Counted from the stretch's first letter, positions 1-8,903 are shown. The stretch is DNA of 64,000 nt from ZC4RG30 sp035556135 (GCA_035556135.1 DATMFO010000003.1:1240001-1304000); one strand, 5' to 3'. Numbers and translations: made by a program. Notes: generated by a model from the sequence alone, not told the origin.

Positions 1-31
1 AAAGATGACAGCGGGTGATGAAGTGGGCCAT
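1..31 (-). CDS. Start of a likely DUF1552 protein, cut by the window edge
   Basis: Reading leftwards, an ATG at 31-29 follows the stop of the DUF1592 gene by four bases and opens ten codons reading M-A-H-F-I-T-R-C-H-L before the sequence ends. DUF1552 proteins commonly begin with a phrase of this kind (F-I-T-x-x-x-L followed by a twin-arginine signal), and DUF1552 genes usually sit directly downstream of DUF1592 genes. Only ten residues are visible, so the call rests mainly on position and this short similarity. Confidence 0.45.
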   Translation of the reverse strand, partial: MAHFITRCHL

Positions 32-35
32 GACG

Positions 36-2393
36 CTACTCCTGCGCTCGCACTGCACTGGCCATGGTCGGGGGTGGCGACTCAGGCTCCACCGCGCGCT
101 GGCGCTGGCGGAATGCGGGGCTCTGCACCACGGCCTGGATGAGCGCACCGAAGCGCAGGTCATCGCGCCCGGCCTGCCGCACGATGGCGCGCACGGCTGG
201 CATGTCGCGGTAATCCAGCTCGCGGCCCAGCGCGTACGTCAGGAGCTTGTGCGCCAGGTTCGAGACGAAGAGGTCCGAGTGGGACAGCAGCGCCTGCTGC
301 AGGGTCCCGGGCCCGTCCAGGGGCGTGCCATCCACCAGCGTGCCGCGCGCGTCCACCGCCGTGTCGCCGTCGCGCTCACGCCACGCGCCGATGGCATCGA
401 AGTTCTCCAGCGCGAAACCCACTGGATCGATCAGGCCGTGGCAGGAGGCACAGGCCGGATTGGCGCGATGGTGTTCCAGGCGCTCGCGCACCGAGGTGCG
501 GATCACCTGGCTGCCGTCGCCGTCGAGATTGGTTTCCACGCCCGGCGGTGGGTCCGGCGGCGGCGCACCCAACATGTTGCCGAGAATCCAGGCACCGCGG
601 ATCACCGGCGAAGTGCGGGTGGCAGTGGAAGTGACGGTGAGGATGCTGCCATGGCCCAGCAGGCCGCGGCGCTGGGAGTCCGGTGGCAGCGCCACCTTGC
701 GGAAATGCGAGCCGCGCACACCGGAGATGCCGTAGTGACGCGCCAGGCGATCGTTGAGGAAGGTGTAGTCGGCGGTGAGCAGCTCGGTGACCGGCAGGTC
801 CTGGCGCAGCACCCAGCTCACCAGGGAGCGCGTCTCGGTGATGAAAGCCTGGCGCAGGTTGTCATCGAAACCTTCCACCTCCGGCGCCACCGAGGCCAGC
901 TCGCGCAGGAACAGCCACTGGCCAGCGAAATTGTCCACCAGTGCGTCGGCGCGTGGATCAGCCAGCATCCGCCGCACCTGTGCCTCGAGCACCTCGGGGC
1001 GGTTCAGGCGCTTGCGTGCGGCCAGATCGAGCAGCTCATCGTCCGGGATGCTGCTCCAGAGGAAGAACGAGAGCCGCGATGCCAGCTCAAGGTCGCTGAC
1101 GGGATAAGGCCCATTACCCGCAGCCTGTGGTTCCGCCTCGAAGCGGAACAGGAAGCGCGGATCCACCAGGATGCGCGCCAGCGCCTGCTGGATGCCGGCC
1201 TCGAATCCACCCTCGGCATGGCCGCGCTCGTAGAACTGCGCGATGAGCGTCAGGTCCGGCATGCGCTGCGGTGCCCGGAACGCCCGGGTCGCCAGGTCCA
1301 CCATGATCTTCTCCGCGCAGCGCTTTTCATCGGCCGCTGCCTGTGGATGGCAGGAGAAGACACGCCGCCGGCTTTCCGTGTCGCCGGGGCCAGTGGCGTT
1401 GTAGGGGCCGGCGATTTCCACGCTCTCGATGCCGCCGCCCAGCTTGTAGCCGGAGTAGATGTCATTCACGCCCAGCGTGCGACGCTGGTCGAAGAGTGCT
1501 GCGGTGAGTTCATGCATGCCGGCCTTCACCCGCACCCGCTGGCCCCGCAGGTTGCCCCCGGCCAGCGTCTGTCCGTCGATGGCCACGTCCACGCCGCCAG
1601 GTCCGCCAGCCCCGCCGAACCCGCCAGCGAACCCACCCCCCGGGAATCCGCCACCACCGGCGAACCCGCCGCCTGAAAATCCGCCGCTGCCCGAAGACGC
1701 CATCCCGTTGCGCACGGTGATCCGGTACTCGGCATCCAGCGGAAAGAAATGCCGGATGCGCACGCCACCGCGCGACCCCAGCGGCATGCCCTCCAGTTGC
1801 ACGTCCTGCTTCAGGTTGGGCGGCGTCCGGTAGGTGGTGATGGTCTCGGTAGCCGACAGGTCACCCACCGCCAGGCGCGAGAGCTTCATCGCGGCGCTGG
1901 TGTAGCCCTGCACCAGTGCCGGGGAAATGCCCAGGCCGGAGGCGATGTTGTCGAAGCCACCGCTGGCATCATCCGGTGGCAGCATGCTGGTCACGTCCAC
2001 TTCCAGGCCCAGCAGGTCGCGCACCGCGTTGGCGTATTCCCGGCGGTTGAGCCGGTGCAGAGCCGGCGCCGCGGCATGCACCAGCGATGCGGCATCCAGC
2101 CGCGTTTCCAGCAGGTCCACCGCGGCCCTGAGGTCTGCCTGCGATGGCCGCTCCTCACCGGGCGGCGGCATCATGCCGGAGCGCAGCTTCACGACCACTT
2201 TTTCCCATTCCGCGGCGTCGTGGCCCACGTTTTTCGCGTCGAGCACATCGAGTGCGAGGCCGCCGGCCCACTCCTCGGTGTTGTGGCAGCGCGTGCAGTA
2301 GCGACTGGTCAGCTCACCGGGATCCGTTGCCGGCCAGGCAGCGGGAGCCGCACCCCACCCCAGAGCGAGCGCGACTGGCCACAGGTGCCGCAT
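36..2393 (-). CDS. DUF1592/DUF1588/DUF1585 haem protein (planctomycete-type cytochrome)
   Basis: Exported protein of 785 residues, probably periplasmic, with a haem site CTRCH at about residues 33-37 after a signal peptide. A DUF1587-like segment follows, then a carbohydrate-binding-like region interrupted by a glycine-rich tract at about residues 229-262. DUF1595, DUF1592, DUF1588 and DUF1585-like regions come next; the DUF1588 part has the typical CASCH-G-L-I-D-P-V-G-F phrase. Family members are thought to be electron-transfer or polymer-related proteins, but no reaction is established. The ATG at 2393 shares one base with the stop of the ankyrin gene (TGATG); a GTG at 2396 is an alternative. 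The gene is probably co-transcribed with both neighbours. The domain family is clear; the function is not. Confidence 0.88.
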   Translation of the reverse strand: MRHLWPVALALGWGAAPAAWPATDPGELTSRYCTRCHNTEEWAGGLALDVLDAKNVGHDAAEWEKVVVKLRSGMMPPPGEERPSQADLRAAVDLLETRLDAASLVHAAAPALHRLNRREYANAVRDLLGLEVDVTSMLPPDDASGGFDNIASGLGISPALVQGYTSAAMKLSRLAVGDLSATETITTYRTPPNLKQDVQLEGMPLGSRGGVRIRHFFPLDAEYRITVRNGMASSGSGGFSGGGFAGGGGFPGGGFAGGFGGAGGPGGVDVAIDGQTLAGGNLRGQRVRVKAGMHELTAALFDQRRTLGVNDIYSGYKLGGGIESVEIAGPYNATGPGDTESRRRVFSCHPQAAADEKRCAEKIMVDLATRAFRAPQRMPDLTLIAQFYERGHAEGGFEAGIQQALARILVDPRFLFRFEAEPQAAGNGPYPVSDLELASRLSFFLWSSIPDDELLDLAARKRLNRPEVLEAQVRRMLADPRADALVDNFAGQWLFLRELASVAPEVEGFDDNLRQAFITETRSLVSWVLRQDLPVTELLTADYTFLNDRLARHYGISGVRGSHFRKVALPPDSQRRGLLGHGSILTVTSTATRTSPVIRGAWILGNMLGAPPPDPPPGVETNLDGDGSQVIRTSVRERLEHHRANPACASCHGLIDPVGFALENFDAIGAWRERDGDTAVDARGTLVDGTPLDGPGTLQQALLSHSDLFVSNLAHKLLTYALGRELDYRDMPAVRAIVRQAGRDDLRFGALIQAVVQSPAFRQRQRAVEPESPPPTMASAVRAQE

Positions 2394-3973
2394 CACCGCA
2401 CCTCCTTGCCACGTTCGCGCAGCAGCGAGGTGATCAGCGCGATGGAGGTGGGCTTGGGCTCTGGCGGATGCGTGGCGAGGAACACACCCCGGGCCCAGTC
2501 CAGCGCCGAACGACCTTCGTTGTCGCGCGCCGTGAGGTCGGCACCCTTCTCCACCAGGAACCGGATGATGTCATCCGATCCGCGATTGGCCGCGCCATGC
2601 AGCGCGGTGATGCCCATGGAGTTGGCCTGGTTCACGTCCATGCTCAGCGAGTGGCAGAGCTTCACCGCCTCGAGCAATTGTTCGGGCCCTTCGGTCCAGG
2701 TCTGCGCCACCACCCAGTTCACGCCGGCCGCCGCCATCAGCGGAGAGGTGCCCTGGAAGGTGCCGATGAGGGGATCGGCGCCGTGGCGCAGCAGCAGCTT
2801 CATCACCGTGACGTCGCCGGCCAGCGCGGCTGTCAGGAAGGGCGTCTGGCCCGTGAAATCCACCCACTCCAGCGACCCGGTGATTTCCAGCAGGTGGTTG
2901 CGGAAAGGCGGGGTTTCCTTCGTGCGCGCGTTCACGTCCGCGCCTGCCGCCAGCAGAGCCTCGATGAGCTTCAGCACTGGCGGCCGGTCAATGCCGTTCC
3001 TGAAGGTGGCGTTGTGCACATAGAGATTGCGCACGTTCACCGCCTCCCAGAGCGGCGTGCGCCCGTACCAGTCGGTGGCATTCACCTTGCCGCCCTGCTC
3101 AAGCAGGAAATGCGCGGTGGCGATGCTGTTGTTGGAGATGGCCATCAACAGCGGCGTGATGTCGTTGGCCTCGCGGGCGTTGATGTCCGCACCGGCGGCG
3201 ACGAGCAGCTTCGCCACCTCCAGGTGGTTTTGCCGGGCGGCATAGTGCAGCGGCGTGAGACCTCCTGGCTGCGGCTCGCGCCGGCCGCGATCTGCAGGCA
3301 CGCCGCCGCGGATGATGCCCACGCCAAAGCCGAATCCCGCCTGGGAATTGGGAGCGATGAAGGCCGGCGCGGGACCAACCAGGGTGGAAACCTGCGGTTG
3401 CGCGCCGGCTTCGAGCAGGGCAGCAACGACGTCGGCATGTCCAGCGCGCGCTGCGAACATCAGCGCGGTCTGTCCGAAGCGGGTTTCCTTCGCGTCCACC
3501 GCGGCGCCATTCCGGATCAGCAACTGCACCACACGCGCAGAGCCTGCCTCGGCGGCACGCATCAGCAGGGTTTCGCCATCCGCGCCCGTGGCCTTCGCAT
3601 TGGCACCGGACTGCAGCAGCAGCTCCACCATCTGGTGATTGGCATTGCCGATGGCCAGCAACAGCGGCGTGATGCCGCGCTCCGTGGGCGCATCGGGATC
3701 GGCGCCGGCCTTCAGCAGGACCCTTGCGCCTTCCAGATCGTCTTCAGCCACACGCCAATGCAAGGCCGGGGTACCGAAGGGCCCGGGCGCATCCGGAGCG
3801 GCGCCCTGCTTCAGCAACTGCTCAACCCGCGCCGCATCGCCCCGCCTTGATGCCGTCGACAGGTCATCTCCACCACCCGCGAAGGCCAGCGGCACAACGC
3901 CAAGCGTGACGAAGCAGATCACTGCGACCTGCTGCCACAAAGTACGGCAGTGAATCGAGAAGCCCTGGACCAT
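2393..3973 (-). CDS. Exported ankyrin-repeat protein
   Basis: Protein of 526 residues with an N-terminal hydrophobic signal peptide (about residues 13-32), followed by many ankyrin repeats. Repeat hallmarks such as G-x-T-P-L-x-x-A and A-A-L-L-x-A-G-A-D recur, for example at GITPLLLAI, GQTALMFAA, GLTPLHYAA and GITALHGAA. A proline/glycine-containing insert near residues 205-235 breaks the array. Ankyrin repeats bind proteins and carry no catalysis. The gene abuts the DUF1592 gene in the same direction, so the product is probably a periplasmic partner of that haem protein; ankyrin proteins beside DUF1592/DUF1552 genes are a recurring arrangement. The ATG at 3973 places the signal peptide at the very N-terminus, which supports this start. 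Confidence 0.88.
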   Translation of the reverse strand: MVQGFSIHCRTLWQQVAVICFVTLGVVPLAFAGGGDDLSTASRRGDAARVEQLLKQGAAPDAPGPFGTPALHWRVAEDDLEGARVLLKAGADPDAPTERGITPLLLAIGNANHQMVELLLQSGANAKATGADGETLLMRAAEAGSARVVQLLIRNGAAVDAKETRFGQTALMFAARAGHADVVAALLEAGAQPQVSTLVGPAPAFIAPNSQAGFGFGVGIIRGGVPADRGRREPQPGGLTPLHYAARQNHLEVAKLLVAAGADINAREANDITPLLMAISNNSIATAHFLLEQGGKVNATDWYGRTPLWEAVNVRNLYVHNATFRNGIDRPPVLKLIEALLAAGADVNARTKETPPFRNHLLEITGSLEWVDFTGQTPFLTAALAGDVTVMKLLLRHGADPLIGTFQGTSPLMAAAGVNWVVAQTWTEGPEQLLEAVKLCHSLSMDVNQANSMGITALHGAANRGSDDIIRFLVEKGADLTARDNEGRSALDWARGVFLATHPPEPKPTSIALITSLLRERGKEVR

Positions 3974-4049
3974 CGACGGGGCACCTTGCTTCCGGCTGCA
4001 ACAGGTTTAGCATGGGGCGCAGTCTGCCGCTACTGCCAGGGAGGTTACG

Positions 4050-5051
4050 GTGCGTCCTACAGAAACTATTGCGGATACCGGCGGCCCGACCACGCGGCGG
4101 GATTTGCTGGGATCAGGGATCGCACTGGCTGCAGGAAGCCTCTTCGGCACGCGCAATGCGGCAGCGGCGGCTCCCGCCCCGATCAATGGCAGCGCCGCAG
4201 ACGCGAAGCTGCTGCCCGGTTTCAAGGTGCATCGCGTAAAGACCAGTGGCGCAGAGATCTACACCGCGGTGGGCGGCAATGGTCCGCCGGTGCTGCTGTT
4301 GCACGGCGCACCGCTCACGCATCTTTCCTGGTATCGCGTCGCGCCGGAGCTTGCCAAGCGCTACACCGTGGTCGTTCCTGACCTGCGCGGCTATGGAGAC
4401 AGCAGCAAGCCGGCCGATGGCGAGAACCACGTGAACTATTCCAAGCGCGCGATGGCACTCGACAACGTCGAGGTGATGCGCCAGTTCGGCTTTGAGCGTT
4501 TCGCCCTGGTGGGTCATGACCGCGGCGGCCGCGTGGCACACCGCCTGGTGCTCGATCATCCGCAGGCGGTCACGCGCATGTCGGTGCTCGACATCGTGCC
4601 CACGCACTACCTCTACACACACCTGACCAAGGCATTCGTGGAGGCCTACTTCCACTGGTTCCTCTACATCCGCCCGGCGCCGTTCCCGGAGAACATCCTC
4701 AACGCGGATGTCGAGGGCAACTTCGGGCGCAATCCCTCAGCGGACCTGCGCGCGGAATACCTCCGGGTCTACCGCGATCCGGCGGCGGTGCATGGCATGT
4801 GCGAGGACTATCGCGCATCCGCCGGCATCGACATGCAGTACGACGAGGCCGACCTGGCGAAGAAGATCACCTGTCCGCTGCATGTGCTGTGGGCCAGCGA
4901 TGCCGCGATGGGCCGCATGTTCGACGTGCTGGGGATCTGGAAGGAGCGTGGCACGCAGGTGACGGGTGCGGCGCTGACCGGTGGGCACAACCTGCAGGAG
5001 CAGAATCCGGCCGGGGTGCTGGGAGCGTTGCAGCCTTTCCTGGCGGGATAG
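4050..5051 (+). CDS. Tat-exported alpha/beta hydrolase of the haloacetate dehalogenase type
   Basis: Protein of 333 residues that reads as a haloacetate (fluoroacetate) dehalogenase-like alpha/beta hydrolase. Nucleophile Asp157 lies in G-H-D-R-G-G, followed by Arg158 and Arg161, the positions that hold the substrate carboxylate in fluoroacetate dehalogenase. The second acid is Asp181 (V-L-D-I-V-P-T) and the catalytic His is His313. His202-Trp203 match the halide-binding pair, and C-E-D-Y-R-A near 251-256 carries the matching Tyr. The N-terminus has a twin-arginine motif (T-R-R-D-L-L, residues 15-20) and a hydrophobic stretch ending in an alanine run, so the enzyme should be exported; the characterised enzyme is cytoplasmic. 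The GTG start is supported by GGAGG ten bases upstream. An epoxide hydrolase is the main alternative. Confidence 0.85.
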   Translation: MRPTETIADTGGPTTRRDLLGSGIALAAGSLFGTRNAAAAAPAPINGSAADAKLLPGFKVHRVKTSGAEIYTAVGGNGPPVLLLHGAPLTHLSWYRVAPELAKRYTVVVPDLRGYGDSSKPADGENHVNYSKRAMALDNVEVMRQFGFERFALVGHDRGGRVAHRLVLDHPQAVTRMSVLDIVPTHYLYTHLTKAFVEAYFHWFLYIRPAPFPENILNADVEGNFGRNPSADLRAEYLRVYRDPAAVHGMCEDYRASAGIDMQYDEADLAKKITCPLHVLWASDAAMGRMFDVLGIWKERGTQVTGAALTGGHNLQEQNPAGVLGALQPFLAG

Positions 5052-5115
5052 GCACCTGAACAGAAGCCCTTAGCGCGTGCCCTGAATCCATCGAACTCCC
5101 GGGGCGCGCCAGAAA

Positions 5116-5148
5116 GCAAAAAGGCCCCGACGAGCGGGGCCTTTTTGC
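5116..5148. terminator. Bidirectional Rho-independent terminator
   Basis: A perfect 14-bp stem (5116-5129 with 5135-5148) and a 5-base loop; the A5 and T5 ends of the stem provide U-tracts on both strands. It lies between the convergent ends of the hydrolase gene and nrdB and can end both transcripts. Confidence 0.9.
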
Positions 5149-5170
5149 ACTGCGGCGTGTGCAAGGGGCG

Positions 5171-6187
5171 TCAGAACGCCTGGTCGAACGACACCTCGCC
5201 CTGCACCGCCACCTGGTACGCCGATACCCTTCTCTCGAAGAAGTTCGTCACTTCCTGCACATCCTGCAGTTCCATGAACTGGAACGGGTTCTTCGAGCCA
5301 TACAGCGGCGACAGCCCCAGCTGGGTCAGCCGCTGGTCGGCCACATATTCCAGGTACTGCCGCATCTCCACCCGCGTCATGCCCACCACGCCGCCTGAGA
5401 GCACGTCTTCGGCGAACAGCGCCTCGCAGTCCACCGCCGAGGCGATCATGTCGCGCACATTGCGCGCCCATTCCTCGTCGAACAGCTCCGGGTTCTCGCG
5501 GCGCACGGTGCGCAGCACCTCGAAGGCGAAGGCCATGTGCGCGCTCTCGTCACGGAACACCCAGGCGGTGCCGGCGGCGAGGCCAGGCAGCAGCCCGCGC
5601 GAGCGCAGGAAATACACATAGGCGAAGGCACCGAAGAAGAACAGGCCCTCGATGCAGGCCGCGAAGGCCGTGAGGTTGAGCACGAAGCGGCGCTTGTCGG
5701 CCGCCGTCTCCAGGCTCTGCACGGCATAGACCTCGTCCGTCCAGCGCTGGCAGAACTCGGCCTTGGCCTTGATGGAAGGAATGTTCTCCACCGCCGCGAA
5801 GGCCTGTGCGCGCCGCTTCTCGTCGGGCACGTAGTTGTCGAGCAGCGTGAGGTAGAACTGGATGTGCAGGGCTTCCTCGAACAGCTGGCGCGACAGGTAC
5901 ATGCGCGCCTCGGGCGCGTTGATGTGCCGGTAGAGGCTGATCACCAGGTTGTTGGCCACGATGGTGTCGCCGGTGGCGAAGAAGGCCACCAGGCGCTCGA
6001 TCAGGTGACGCTCGGCCGGCGTCATGCGCTGGCGCAGGTGCCCGAGGTCGATCTGGAAGTCGATCTCTTCCACCGTCCAGGTGTTCTTGATCGCCCCGCG
6101 GTACATCTCGTAGAAGCGCGGATAGCGCATCGGCCTCAGCGTGAGGTCGAAGCCGGGATCAAGCAGGGTGGGTTCGCGGTCGCTCAC
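5171..6187 (-). CDS. nrdB: Ribonucleoside-diphosphate reductase class Ia, beta subunit
   Basis: Small subunit of class Ia ribonucleotide reductase (338 residues). It carries the diiron site and the tyrosyl radical used by NrdA to make deoxyribonucleotides. Metal ligands can be placed at Asp74, Glu105, His108, Glu180, Glu214 and His217. Tyr112, four residues after His108 (E-A-L-H-I-Q-F-Y), matches the radical tyrosine, so this is a tyrosyl-radical enzyme and not the Phe-type Ic variant. The start is GTG at 6187, and its first bases overlap the nrdA stop (GTGA), which indicates translational coupling. Expression should follow the NrdR-type promoter upstream of nrdA. Confidence 0.96.
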   Translation of the reverse strand: MSDREPTLLDPGFDLTLRPMRYPRFYEMYRGAIKNTWTVEEIDFQIDLGHLRQRMTPAERHLIERLVAFFATGDTIVANNLVISLYRHINAPEARMYLSRQLFEEALHIQFYLTLLDNYVPDEKRRAQAFAAVENIPSIKAKAEFCQRWTDEVYAVQSLETAADKRRFVLNLTAFAACIEGLFFFGAFAYVYFLRSRGLLPGLAAGTAWVFRDESAHMAFAFEVLRTVRRENPELFDEEWARNVRDMIASAVDCEALFAEDVLSGGVVGMTRVEMRQYLEYVADQRLTQLGLSPLYGSKNPFQFMELQDVQEVTNFFERRVSAYQVAVQGEVSFDQAF

Positions 6188-8607
6188 TGGCAGGCCTCAC
6201 AGGTCTCGGGGTTTTCGAGCGAGCATACGACGGCGGCCTGGTCCTGGCTCACACTCTGCGCGGCTCCGCTCACGGTGGTCTTGGCAATCTGCGTCGCCGG
6301 GCGCGAGCGCAGGTAGTAGGTGGTCTTCAGTCCGCGCTTCCAGGCATACATGTACATGCTCGACATGGCGCCGATGTTCGGGTTGGCCATGAACAGGTTC
6401 AGCGACTGGCTCTGGTCGATGAAGGCGCCGCGGTCGGCGGCGAGATCAATGAGTGCCTTCATCGGCAGCTCCCAGGCGGTGCGGTAGATGGCGCGCAGCT
6501 CCTCGGGGATCTCGGCGACGCCCTGGATGGAGCCATCGGCCAGCTTCACCGCGTCGCGGATCTCGCCGGTCCACAGGCCCAGCTGCTTGAGCTCCTCGAC
6601 CAGGTAGCGGTTGATCTGCAGGAAGTCACCCGACAGCGTCTCGCGCTTGAAGAGGTTGGACACCTGCGGCTCGATGCACTCGTAGCAGCCGGCGATGGAG
6701 GCGATGGTGGCGGTGGGGGCAATGGCGATCAGCAAGCTGTTGCGCAGGCCGTGCTGCATGATCTCCTCGCGCAGTTCCTCCCAGCGGGCCTTGTCCTTCG
6801 GCACCACGTCCCAGGCATCGAACTGCAGTTCGCCGCGGGCGGCACGCGTCTCCTTGAAGGCATCGTGCGGACCCAGCTGCTTGGCCAGGTCTACCGAAGT
6901 GCGCAGCGCGTGGAAGTAGATGGTTTCCTGGATGCGTGCCGAAAGTTCGCGCGCCGCCTGGCTGTCGAAGGGCATGCGCAGGCGGAAGAACACATCCTGC
7001 AGGCCCATCAACCCGAGGCCCACCGGCCGCCAGCGCATGTTGGAATTGCGCGCGGTGCCGATGGGATAGAAGTTGAGGTCGATCACCCGGTCGAGCTGGC
7101 GCACGGCCACCTCGACGGTGTGGGCGAGCTGGTCGAAGTCGAAGCCATCGGGCCCGATGTGCCGCGCCAGGTTCACCGAACCCAGGTTGCACACGGCCGT
7201 CTCGCCATGGCTGGTGACTTCCAGGATCTCGGTGCACAGGTTCGACAGGTGCACGGTGGAGCCCGGCAGGCCGGTCTGGTTGCAGGCCTTGTTGGACTTG
7301 TCCTTGAAGGTGATCCAGCCGTTACCAGTCTGCGCCAGCACGCGCATCATGCGCGCGTAGAGGTCGCGCGCCGGCATCTGCTTGCGGGCCAGGCCCGTGG
7401 CCTCGGCCTGCACGTAGGCGGCATCGAACTCCGCGCCGAAGAGGTCGGGCAGCTGCGGCACATCCTTCGGATCGAACAGCGACCACTGCTCATTGCGCTC
7501 CACGCGCTGCATGAAGAGGTCCGGAATCCAGTTGGCGAGGTTCAGGTGATGCGTACGCCGGCCTTCGTCGCCGGTGTTGTCGCGCAGCTCCAGGAAGCTC
7601 TCGATGTCCGCATGCCAGGGCTCGAGGTATACGCAGGCGGCGCCCTTGCGCTTGCCGCCCTGGTTCACCGCGGCCACGGAGGAGTCGAGCGTCTTCAGCC
7701 AGGGCACGATGCCGTTCGACAGGCCATTGGTGGCCTTGATCAGCGAGCCTTCCGAACGCACGCGGTGGAAGGCGATGCCGATGCCGCCGGAGAACTTCGA
7801 CAGCAGCGCCACGTCCTTGTACTTGTCGTAGATGGACTCCAGTGAATCCTGCGGCGAGTCGAGCAGGAAGCAGCTGGAGAGCTGCTCGTGCCGGGTGCCG
7901 GAGTTGAACAGCGTGGGGGAGCTCGGGATGTAATCGAGCCGCGACATCTGGTCATACAGCTCGAGCGCTTCCTGCACGCCGGTGGACAGCGCCACCGCGA
8001 TGCGCAGCCAGAAGTGCTGCGGGGTCTCGATGACCAGGCGGCGGGTGGGGTGCTTCAGCAGGTAGCGGTCGTACAGCGTGCGCAGGCCGAAGTATTCCAG
8101 GCGGTTCGTGCGCGTGGCATCGATGGCGTCATTGAGCTTGCGGGCATTGGCCTCGACGAAGTTCAGCACGCGCTCGTTGATCAGGCCCACGTCGAAGCCG
8201 GTGCGGATGGACTGCGAGAAGGAGTAGACGCTCTGCCCCTGCACTTCCTTGTCGATGAAGTTGCCCAGCAGGCGCGCGGCCAGCTGCGAGTACTCCGGCT
8301 CCTCGACGATGAAGGAGGCCGCGGTGCGGATCGAGAGCTCGTCGAGCTCGCGGGTGGTGGCGCCGTCATACAGGCCGGCGATGGTCTTCAGCGCCACGCG
8401 CATGGCATCGACATCGTGCAGGCCTTCGCAGCAACGGCTGACGGCCTTCACGATCTTGTTGACGTCTACCGGCTCGCGCTCACCACTGCGCTTGGTAACG
8501 GCCATGGCCGTGCGGCCGGCCTGCGGCGGGGTGAGGCGGAAGTCGTTCTGGGCGGGGGCGGCGGCGCGCGCCGGCACGGGCTTGGCGGAGGAGGATTCGA
8601 GTTGCAT
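6184..8607 (-). CDS. nrdA: Ribonucleoside-diphosphate reductase class Ia, alpha subunit
   Basis: Catalytic subunit of ribonucleotide reductase (807 residues from the chosen ATG). An ATP-cone begins near residue 36 (V-T-K-R-S-G-E-R-E-P) and provides overall activity control. The catalytic barrel shows the active-site cysteine regions S-S-C-F-L-L, N-L-C-T-E-I and A-V-C-N-L-G-S-V-N-L. The C-terminus ends in T-C-E-A-C-Q, the redox-active Cys pair that relays electrons from thioredoxin or glutaredoxin. The ATG at 8607 is chosen because the protein family starts near here; an in-frame ATG at 8685 would add a non-conserved extension. No strong ribosome binding site is visible. It forms an operon with nrdB through a 4-base overlap. 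Confidence 0.95.
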   Translation of the reverse strand: MQLESSSAKPVPARAAAPAQNDFRLTPPQAGRTAMAVTKRSGEREPVDVNKIVKAVSRCCEGLHDVDAMRVALKTIAGLYDGATTRELDELSIRTAASFIVEEPEYSQLAARLLGNFIDKEVQGQSVYSFSQSIRTGFDVGLINERVLNFVEANARKLNDAIDATRTNRLEYFGLRTLYDRYLLKHPTRRLVIETPQHFWLRIAVALSTGVQEALELYDQMSRLDYIPSSPTLFNSGTRHEQLSSCFLLDSPQDSLESIYDKYKDVALLSKFSGGIGIAFHRVRSEGSLIKATNGLSNGIVPWLKTLDSSVAAVNQGGKRKGAACVYLEPWHADIESFLELRDNTGDEGRRTHHLNLANWIPDLFMQRVERNEQWSLFDPKDVPQLPDLFGAEFDAAYVQAEATGLARKQMPARDLYARMMRVLAQTGNGWITFKDKSNKACNQTGLPGSTVHLSNLCTEILEVTSHGETAVCNLGSVNLARHIGPDGFDFDQLAHTVEVAVRQLDRVIDLNFYPIGTARNSNMRWRPVGLGLMGLQDVFFRLRMPFDSQAARELSARIQETIYFHALRTSVDLAKQLGPHDAFKETRAARGELQFDAWDVVPKDKARWEELREEIMQHGLRNSLLIAIAPTATIASIAGCYECIEPQVSNLFKRETLSGDFLQINRYLVEELKQLGLWTGEIRDAVKLADGSIQGVAEIPEELRAIYRTAWELPMKALIDLAADRGAFIDQSQSLNLFMANPNIGAMSSMYMYAWKRGLKTTYYLRSRPATQIAKTTVSGAAQSVSQDQAAVVCSLENPETCEACQ

Positions 8608-8724
8608 GGTGGTACCGACTTCTGGGGGCCCGGGTTTGGCATTTCCCGCCGTTTTTGACGACAGGAAATGGCTGCGGAGGATCAATTCTGGACTTTCTGG
8701 GGGATTCCCTCGAAGCCCCCCGAA

Positions 8725-8790
8725 CCACTAGGGGTTGGGCGAAGCGCCGCTGGCAGCCACAAGATATTGCGCAGCCGGAAGGGGCGTCAA
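8725..8790 (-). promoter_or_regulatory. nrdAB promoter with tandem NrdR-type boxes
   Basis: On the minus strand TTGACG (8790-8785) and TATCTT (8766-8761) are 18 bases apart. The -10 lies inside a 16-base element at 8757-8772 (GCGCAATATCTTGTGG) that matches 12 of 16 positions of the NrdR consensus ACACWATATATWGTGT. A second, weaker element at 8725-8740 (GCCCAACCCCTAGTGG) keeps the outer CxCAA and TAGTG parts. The centres are 32 bases apart, the usual three-turn spacing of paired NrdR boxes. The predicted leader to the nrdA ATG is roughly 147 bases. Between here and the PepSY gene I see only the terminator and operator listed separately. Confidence 0.65.
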
Positions 8791-8820
8791 GTTGATTTTA
8801 GGCCAGTCGATTGCCGTGTA

Positions 8821-8846
8821 AACCTCCGCCGCGGCAGGTTTTTTTT
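8821..8846 (+). terminator. Orphan plus-strand terminator-like hairpin
   Basis: AACCTCC pairs with GGCAGGTT (one bulged C) around a short loop and is followed directly by eight T residues on the plus strand. No gene precedes it on that strand, since nrdAB runs away from it. It may end a short plus-strand transcript or insulate the PepSY promoter. Confidence 0.5.
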
Positions 8847-8903
8847 GCACTCCGCGCACACGGCTTTTTTGACCGGCTTTCCGCATTGTCAAGTGGATCG
8901 CAT

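Noticed and set aside
2144..3850. A 568-codon open frame opposite the ankyrin gene
   Set aside because: No domain or ribosome site; the ankyrin repeats and signal peptide on the other strand are convincing.
8608..8685. A 26-residue N-terminal extension of NrdA from ATG 8685
   Set aside because: The extension has no similarity to the family, and ATG 8607 gives a start close to the ATP-cone.
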